A model generated the notes under the pieces. The model saw nothing but the letters and a program-made list of their open reading frames with translations, did not search any database and had not been told where the DNA came from. Position numbers and translations under genes: made by a program. DNA of 11,190 bases from Bacteroidota bacterium (GTDB taxonomy: Bacteria > Bacteroidota > Ignavibacteria > Ignavibacteriales > Melioribacteraceae), in the NCBI GenBank assembly GCA_023447335.1, contig JAEXOD010000085.1, positions 1-11,190 of the forward strand. Reading direction: 5' to 3'. Positions 6,075 through 11,190 of the stretch are shown here, piece by piece (the stretch's first letter is position 1; every line of letters starts with the position of its first letter).

Positions 6075-6389
6075 ATATTGATAGATTAAAAAAAATTCCT
6101 CTTTTTTTGATAAAATTTTAAGACGGATCCGCTAAAGCAATTTAGCTACAACTCTAAGGAAATTATTTTAATTACCAATGATGTAAGGATAAAACGAAAA
6201 ATATTAATATTCAAATAATTAGGTTATGGGAATATTTAAAGACCATTAAGTAGTATAATTAACAAATTTTAAAATGATTTTTAAAAATTGCAAATTGTTA
6301 CCCAAAAAAGAATACGAGTATATAAAGAAATAAAAAAGTATAGTACGAAGATTAATATCTGAAATCACGAAATCGGAAAAGTATTAAAC
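6075..6389. other. Intergenic region without a gene
   Basis: The rest of the 383-bp gap between the phosphoesterase and beta-propeller genes has no supportable reading frame. The only structure I see is a small perfect hairpin, GCTAAA-GCAA-TTTAGC (6131-6146), with no T run. No clear terminator follows the stop codon of the beta-propeller gene. Confidence 0.4.
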
Positions 6390-7988
6390 CTATTTCATTA
6401 ATATAGTTTTAATAGTTTTACTTAAATTATTAAATCGCATATTAAGTAAATAGACGCCGCTTGTTAACTTCTCTGCATTCCACAAAATTTTATATTCGCC
6501 GGCTGTTTGATAACTATTTACAATTGTGTAAACTTCCTTGCCGGATATATCAAATGCTTTTAAGGTAACCATTCCGGGTTTTTTTATTTTATATTTAATT
6601 GTTGTTGAAGGATTGAACGGATTAGGATAAGCGGATGACAATATAAAATCATCAGGTAAAACCAGTTCGGGATTTTCATCAACATTAGAAACGGAATTAA
6701 TTATCGCAGTATATAAACTCAATGTTCCGTTATCCAATCTTGTCCATACGGGTCTAATAACATTGTTATAAGCAGTAATACCGATATAATCACCCAAAAA
6801 AACAGATTGTGACGGAGTAAACGGGGTTTCGCTAATTTTAATGTTTTCAAAAGTTTCTGCTCCGTCTTTTGAAACAGCCATATAAACATCTGTTTTGCTA
6901 TCTGTATAATTTCTTCTATCATAAAAAATAAAGTAAAGATACCCTGTAGCTTGATCTATTGTCATCCATGGGAAAAATTGATGTCTTGTGTATTGGTCAT
7001 TATTAACTTTCTTGGGACTACTCCACAAATAGCCGCCATCTGTTGATTTCACAACCCAGATATCAGTATTGTTAGAACCGTTTCTTTGATCTGCCCAACA
7101 AATATATATATTGCCGCTATAAAGACTATTGCTTAAATCGCAATTAATTATGGGAAAACCGGGTGCGCGTTGAATTCCGGGTATATTAAATACTAACCAA
7201 TTTACTCTTGAAGGAGTTACTTTTATATCTTCATCTAGCCAAGTTACTCCGTAATCGTGGGAAATATCAATCATTAATCCTAATGGACCCATCCATGTTA
7301 CATATACATCTCCGTTTGGTCCAACTGCCGGCATAGGAGCATGACAACTTAAATTACCGCCTTGTGCATTCCCGTTTCTTTTATTTAACCTTGTTTGAGT
7401 TGTCCAACTTAAACCTTGATTAGTTGAACGAGAAAACTGAATGGATGTGCTATCACTTGTTGACATACTTCCGTGTTGATCAAATTGTGCCCAAGAAACG
7501 TATAAGAAATTTGTTTTTCTATCAACGGCAGCCCACTCTTTATCGTTATCTTTGGTTCCGTTAACACCCGTGTATGTTCCGTTTGACCAAACACTGCCTA
7601 ATGAAGAGGCTTTTTGACAAACAACCTTTGTTAAGTCCGGTACCAGGTGAAAATGATAATAATTACTTGATGAATCAATTATTACACACGGATCACCGGC
7701 AATTCCGTAGTTTGAGTTGATTATTCCTCTTGTCCAATTAAACCCTCCGTTGGTTGAGTAGTAATATAAATCAGTATTTGCCGCAACAAGAATATTGTTA
7801 GTGTTCTTTGGATCAAGAACAATTGTCGGTTCTTGCGGCGAATATGAATTATATGTGCCAATTTTAATATTTTGAAACTGTGAAAAGCTAACTGAGTTAA
7901 CAAATAACAATAGTACGAAAATTAGTTTCCATTGTTTTGTTAATGAGTTTAATTCATTTAATTGTCGAATTTTAATTAAGATAATCAT
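6390..7988 (-). CDS. Secreted BNR/sialidase-like beta-propeller protein with T9SS sorting domain
   Basis: A protein of about 532 aa. I chose ATG 7988 over GTG 8000 because GGTGA, which contains that GTG, lies where a ribosome site for the ATG is expected. The signal peptide has a long n-region followed by KLIFVLLLFVNSVSFS-Q, ending near residue 36. The body holds at least five Asp-box-type motifs (S-x-N/D-x-G-x-x-W/F): STNGGFNW, STNQGLSW, SHDYGVTW, STDGGYLW and SKDGAETF. These mark the turns of a sialidase-type beta-propeller. The complete set of sialidase catalytic residues is not obvious, so it may bind rather than cleave. Residues about 449-532 form a type A T9SS sorting domain, with YPNPFNPSTTIKY, FDISGKEV and LTSGVYLLNM. 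It directs export and anchoring to the cell surface and is normally cleaved off. The substrate is unknown. Confidence 0.88.
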   Translation of the reverse strand: MIILIKIRQLNELNSLTKQWKLIFVLLLFVNSVSFSQFQNIKIGTYNSYSPQEPTIVLDPKNTNNILVAANTDLYYYSTNGGFNWTRGIINSNYGIAGDPCVIIDSSSNYYHFHLVPDLTKVVCQKASSLGSVWSNGTYTGVNGTKDNDKEWAAVDRKTNFLYVSWAQFDQHGSMSTSDSTSIQFSRSTNQGLSWTTQTRLNKRNGNAQGGNLSCHAPMPAVGPNGDVYVTWMGPLGLMIDISHDYGVTWLDEDIKVTPSRVNWLVFNIPGIQRAPGFPIINCDLSNSLYSGNIYICWADQRNGSNNTDIWVVKSTDGGYLWSSPKKVNNDQYTRHQFFPWMTIDQATGYLYFIFYDRRNYTDSKTDVYMAVSKDGAETFENIKISETPFTPSQSVFLGDYIGITAYNNVIRPVWTRLDNGTLSLYTAIINSVSNVDENPELVLPDDFILSSAYPNPFNPSTTIKYKIKKPGMVTLKAFDISGKEVYTIVNSYQTAGEYKILWNAEKLTSGVYLLNMRFNNLSKTIKTILMK

Positions 7989-8119
7989 TTTGCTATTCAC
8001 CGTATTATTTTAAAAATTGTTTTAATTTATAAACAATCTTGTATATATCCAAACCATTAAAAAAGTATTTTTAATATTTTGCTAAATGGATTTTAATTAA
8101 TTGAGTTCAAAAATACAAC

Positions 8120-8467
8120 TTATTTATTCTTGTTGATAATCCAATCAGTAAAGAAGAGAACCGAAAGCAATAATAAAGGAGCTATCAATAATAAAAAGTA
8201 TGAAAAATGTCTAATTTTTATAAATAGAAACATTCCTATTGCTGCCAAAATAAATAAAATTGCACCTAATAATGATTTTTTCCACGCAAAAATTAGAATA
8301 AATAAAAGAATAAAAGTCGGAATATTATGTATAAGGAATCCCAAAAACATTTCTACGAATGAATGTTTTCCGTCAAACGAGTCAAAAGAAAACATACCTA
8401 TAAAGCAGATAAATAAAATACTTAATACTCTCGGTATAAAGAAAACGATTTTATTTTTTTGTCTCAT
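8120..8467 (-). CDS. Small integral membrane protein
   Basis: A protein of 115 aa that is almost entirely hydrophobic. Four membrane helices are apparent at about residues 7-28, 37-62, 65-83 and 88-110. The tail is basic (NKNK), as is the N-terminus (MRQKNK), which suggests both ends lie in the cytoplasm. The layout RVLSILFICFIGMFSFDSF, followed by a loop and helices, resembles small uncharacterised membrane proteins common in Bacteroidetes-type genomes. I cannot give it a function. The ribosome site is weak: the purine run AAGGGA lies about 14 bases before the ATG. The next gene on the same strand is 131 bp downstream, so co-transcription is possible but not shown. The opposite strand is also open over this stretch, but hydrophobic coding sequence often gives such a shadow. 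Confidence 0.65.
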   Translation of the reverse strand: MRQKNKIVFFIPRVLSILFICFIGMFSFDSFDGKHSFVEMFLGFLIHNIPTFILLFILIFAWKKSLLGAILFILAAIGMFLFIKIRHFSYFLLLIAPLLLLSVLFFTDWIINKNK

Positions 8468-8642
8468 AATTTATTTATTCCCTTTTAAGTTACAACCAAG
8501 AAATTAAGAGAAGTTTTATTGTAATAAACTAATAGTGAATTAAAGAAAAGTAAAAATAACACAAAAAATAGTCGTTTTTAACGAAAAAAAGACAAAAAAA
8601 TAGAAAAATAAAAAAAATATTAAAATTTATTAATCGGATAAC

Positions 8643-8670
8643 TTAATATTTTATTAACTTGTTCTATAAT
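8643..8670 (+). promoter_or_regulatory. Candidate promoter for the repeat-protein gene
   Basis: A perfect TATAAT lies at 8665-8670, about 80 bp upstream of the GTG start. A weak -35-like TTAATA (8643-8648) is 16 bp upstream of it. The 284-bp gap (8468-8751) is otherwise A+T-rich and holds no gene. Confidence 0.35.
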
Positions 8671-8751
8671 GTTAAATAGTTTGAAGTTTGAGGGCAAGTA
8701 CAGAATTATTGTGTTAAAAATACAATACGTTAAATAAATTAGGGAGAAAAG

Positions 8752-11190
8752 GTGAAGACTAAACTTACAATTTTATTAATTACATTAACTGTATTAATTC
8801 CCTCTTTTTTTAGTGCTCAAACTATAAGCGTTCCGGGTTTCACAGGCTTAACTTTTGAAAAAAGGGATAGCAGTTATAGTATTGAGATATCAACTGTTTT
8901 CAACTTACATAGTATGGAGATAGCTCCCGATAGTTTATGGTTAAATTACAATCATGTGTCCAATACTTTTTCAATGTGGGGTGGTCTAACTTTTAAAATT
9001 GACTCAAAAAATATTTCGGTTACATTAGGTGATTTTACAACACCGGGAATAATAATTAATAATGAAACGCTTGAACAAGTAAATTTTAATGTTTTATCTA
9101 CATTTGAAATTCACGGAGTTACATTTAGCCCTAATAATTTGGGGGTTATTTGGGCAAAAAATAACGATGAGTACAATTTTGTGGGTTCAGCTACTGCGAG
9201 TCTTGAAGAAAACAGTATTAAATTTAATTTTGGTAACACATCAACCCCCGGAGTTGTTTTATTACATGGTTCCGTAAAAGAATTTAATTTAAGCATTGAT
9301 ACAGATCTTACTATACACGGAACTAAAATAATAGCTGAAAATTTAGGTGCTTTTTGGAATTCGGACAGTTCAGAAATTCAAATTTACGGAACGGCAAAAT
9401 TTATATTAGGAAATTCTACCGGTAACGATACTTCTCACGTCTCTGTTTCTTTTGGTACTCAAGACTCATCATCTTTCAGTTTGAAGGACGGGAAAATTGA
9501 AGAAATGGGGATGACTTTAGAAGGAGCTTTTCATTTATTTAGTGCAAGATTTTTACCTAAACCATTAATTATTGATTATAAATCGGGAGAATTTAATTTT
9601 TACGGAGATGCTGATTTTATTACCTCTGACGGTAACGACACTATTTCGGTTTCGTTTGGAGAAAGCGCAGATAGCGGAATAGTTATAACAAATAATAAAA
9701 TTGAAAATTTTATTTTAAGTATAACGGGAAATTTTAACTTAAAAAAAGTAAAGATAAAACCTACCGGCTTAACATTCTATTATAATAATAACTCATCAAC
9801 ATATGAAATTTATGGGGATTGTAAAATATTATTGGAAACTGATACTATTGATGTAAATCTCGGATCGGTTCAAGCTCCCGGAATTCTATATAAAAACGGT
9901 TCGGTTCTGAGTATTAATTTTGGATTAACAGCGGATTTTAAGGTTAAAAGCTTACGAATTAAACCTGACGGGTTAACTTTCCTTTATAACAAAAATTCTT
10001 CTTTATATGAAATTTACGGTGATTGTAAAGTACTGGTAGAAGAAGATACAATAAATGCCAACTTAGGCACAAGTATTTCTCCGGGTTTTTCAATTAGCAA
10101 CGGGAAAATACAAAATATCAATTTTGGATTGACGGGGAACTTTAAGGTAAAAAGTGTTACGATATCTCCAATTAATTTAACATTTATGTATAACAGAGAT
10201 TCAACAAAATATGAAATCTTTGGCAATTGTAAAGTAATGGTTGAAACAGATACTATTGAAGCAAATTTAGGTAATAGTAGTTTACCCGGGTTAACAATTA
10301 AAAACGGGAAAATACAAAATATTAATTTCGGGTTGACGGGTAACTTTAAAGTAAAAAGCGTTACAATATCTCCTAATAATTTAACTTTTTTATATAACAG
10401 AAATTCAACAAAATACGAAATCTTTGGTGATTGTAAAGTATTGGTCGAAGCAGATACAATAGATGTGAATTTAGGCAACAGTGATAATCCGGGTTTAACA
10501 ATTAAGTCGGGTAAAATTGAAAATATCAATTTCGGATTAACTGCAAGCTTTAATATTAAAGGGATTAAAATAAAACCTACCGGCTTAACATTTGAATATA
10601 ATAGAGATTCAACAAATTACGTAATTTACGGAGATTGCAAAGTTGTTTTAGAATCTGATACAATTGATGTTGATTTAGGAACTGCTACTGATGTGGGGCT
10701 AAAAATTAAATCAGGGGCGGTACAGCATATTCATTTTGGTATTACTGCTGATTTTAAAATGAAATCGTTAGAATTTGCCCCAAAAGGATTGACTTTTGAA
10801 TGGGATAAGCAAGAAAAACAGTTTGAGATGTACGGAGCCGCAAAATTATCTGTCGAAGGGGATTCGATATCAATAGGGCTTGGGAATTCGGTTACGCCGG
10901 GTATAGTTATCCAAAGTCACAAATTAAAATCTTTGGATGTTTCTATAACGGCAGATTTTGAAATGAAGGGTTTATCAATAAAAGCTAAAGATTTAACTAT
11001 TGTATGGAATTCTACAAAATTCGAATTTTACGGTACTGCCGGGTTAAATTTTAGCGGTGATGAAGTGGATGTTGATTTTGGTAATTCTACAAATCCAGGC
11101 ATAGTACTTAATAATGGTAAACTTTATAGTTTTAATATAGCTGTTACAAGTGATTTAAAACTCGGAGCTCTTCATGTAAAGACTAAAAGT
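8752..11190 (+). CDS. Large secreted repeat protein, 3' end outside window
   Basis: An uninterrupted reading frame of 813 codons runs off the right edge; no stop is reached. It starts with GTG at 8752, preceded by AGGGAG (8741-8746). It opens with a classical signal peptide, MKTKLTILLITLTVLIPSFFSA, probably cut before Gln23, so the protein is exported. From residue 46 on it consists of repeats of about 68 residues, eleven complete and one begun. The consensus runs: D/N-F-K-x-K-S, then P-x-x-LTF-x-Y-N-x-x-S-x-x-YEIYG-D, DTI-x-V-x-LG, PG-x-x-I-x-NGKI, I-x-FG-L-T. The alternating polar and hydrophobic pattern suggests stacked beta structure such as a solenoid or elongated stalk. The family is not recognised. 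A surface adhesin, fibre or sheath-like protein is plausible. A T9SS tail, if present, would lie outside the window. Confidence 0.85.
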   Translation, partial: MKTKLTILLITLTVLIPSFFSAQTISVPGFTGLTFEKRDSSYSIEISTVFNLHSMEIAPDSLWLNYNHVSNTFSMWGGLTFKIDSKNISVTLGDFTTPGIIINNETLEQVNFNVLSTFEIHGVTFSPNNLGVIWAKNNDEYNFVGSATASLEENSIKFNFGNTSTPGVVLLHGSVKEFNLSIDTDLTIHGTKIIAENLGAFWNSDSSEIQIYGTAKFILGNSTGNDTSHVSVSFGTQDSSSFSLKDGKIEEMGMTLEGAFHLFSARFLPKPLIIDYKSGEFNFYGDADFITSDGNDTISVSFGESADSGIVITNNKIENFILSITGNFNLKKVKIKPTGLTFYYNNNSSTYEIYGDCKILLETDTIDVNLGSVQAPGILYKNGSVLSINFGLTADFKVKSLRIKPDGLTFLYNKNSSLYEIYGDCKVLVEEDTINANLGTSISPGFSISNGKIQNINFGLTGNFKVKSVTISPINLTFMYNRDSTKYEIFGNCKVMVETDTIEANLGNSSLPGLTIKNGKIQNINFGLTGNFKVKSVTISPNNLTFLYNRNSTKYEIFGDCKVLVEADTIDVNLGNSDNPGLTIKSGKIENINFGLTASFNIKGIKIKPTGLTFEYNRDSTNYVIYGDCKVVLESDTIDVDLGTATDVGLKIKSGAVQHIHFGITADFKMKSLEFAPKGLTFEWDKQEKQFEMYGAAKLSVEGDSISIGLGNSVTPGIVIQSHKLKSLDVSITADFEMKGLSIKAKDLTIVWNSTKFEFYGTAGLNFSGDEVDVDFGNSTNPGIVLNNGKLYSFNIAVTSDLKLGALHVKTKS
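8887..11190 (+). repeat. Coding tandem repeats with 204-bp period
   Basis: Repeat units begin at 8887, 9094, 9295, 9517, 9721, 9925, 10129, 10333, 10537, 10741, 10945 and 11143 (partial). The intervals are 207, 201, 222, then seven of exactly 204, then 198 bp. Units from 9721 to 10740 are the most alike. Those at 10129 and 10333 are closely similar even at the DNA level, which points to recent duplication. The first four units and the last two are diverged. All units keep the reading frame. Confidence 0.85.

Noticed and set aside
8130..8507. 125-codon plus-strand open frame opposite the small membrane protein
   Set aside because: Its Asn/Lys/Ile-rich translation is what the complement of hydrophobic codons gives. 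The minus-strand frame has a coherent four-helix membrane pattern.
10014..10529. 171-codon open frame on the minus strand within the repeat protein
   Set aside because: It is the antisense shadow of the 68-residue repeats; its own repetitive translation merely mirrors the plus-strand gene.
8887..11190. CRISPR array or non-coding satellite
   Set aside because: The repeats are 204 bp long, keep one open frame throughout and vary mostly as protein repeats do.

Overview
The window is AT-rich and reads like a chromosome segment from the Bacteroidetes/Chlorobi/Ignavibacteria branch. The clearest marker is a type IX secretion (T9SS) C-terminal sorting domain with the YPNPFNPSTTI signature at the end of a secreted beta-propeller protein. 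A lipoprotein phosphoesterase, purine-rich Shine-Dalgarno sites and a very long repetitive secreted protein fit the same group. The closest-looking match is Ignavibacteria, but this is inferred from style only.

Left part (1-2710): a two-gene module that looks regulatory. Clustered GTACA repeats and three TTGAA/TTCAA inverted repeats precede a near-consensus sigma-54 promoter (GG at 200-201, GC at 212-213). This drives an unrecognised 124-aa protein (252-626). Next comes a sigma-54 activator (713-2593) with a helical N-terminus, a region that reads as a macro-like (ADP-ribose-binding type) domain, an AAA+ sigma-54 interaction domain and a C-terminal Fis-like helix-turn-helix. The simplest model is that the activator binds the inverted repeats, senses a nucleotide-type ligand through the macro-like domain and switches on the small protein. 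This resembles RtcR logic but with a different sensor.

Junction (2711-2880): the 3' half of a tRNA, from the anticodon loop (anticodon TTT, Lys) to the discriminator base, lies here without its 5' half and is followed by a terminator. A second degraded copy and a second hairpin lie 78 bp further on. This is what a displaced attachment site at the end of an integrated element looks like. It suggests that the module at the left is island cargo and that the sequence to the right is older chromosome.

Middle (2990-8467): four minus-strand genes with wide gaps, probably mostly separate transcription units. They are a 181-aa protein made of two tandem copies of an unrecognised domain of about 80 aa, a calcineurin-like metallophosphoesterase lipoprotein, a BNR/sialidase-like beta-propeller with a T9SS tail, and a small four-helix membrane protein. 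About 820 bp (3536-4356) hold no convincing gene.

Right part (8752-11190, plus strand): a GTG-start open frame with a signal peptide runs off the window. It contains eleven full repeats and part of a twelfth, with a period of almost exactly 68 residues (204 bp).
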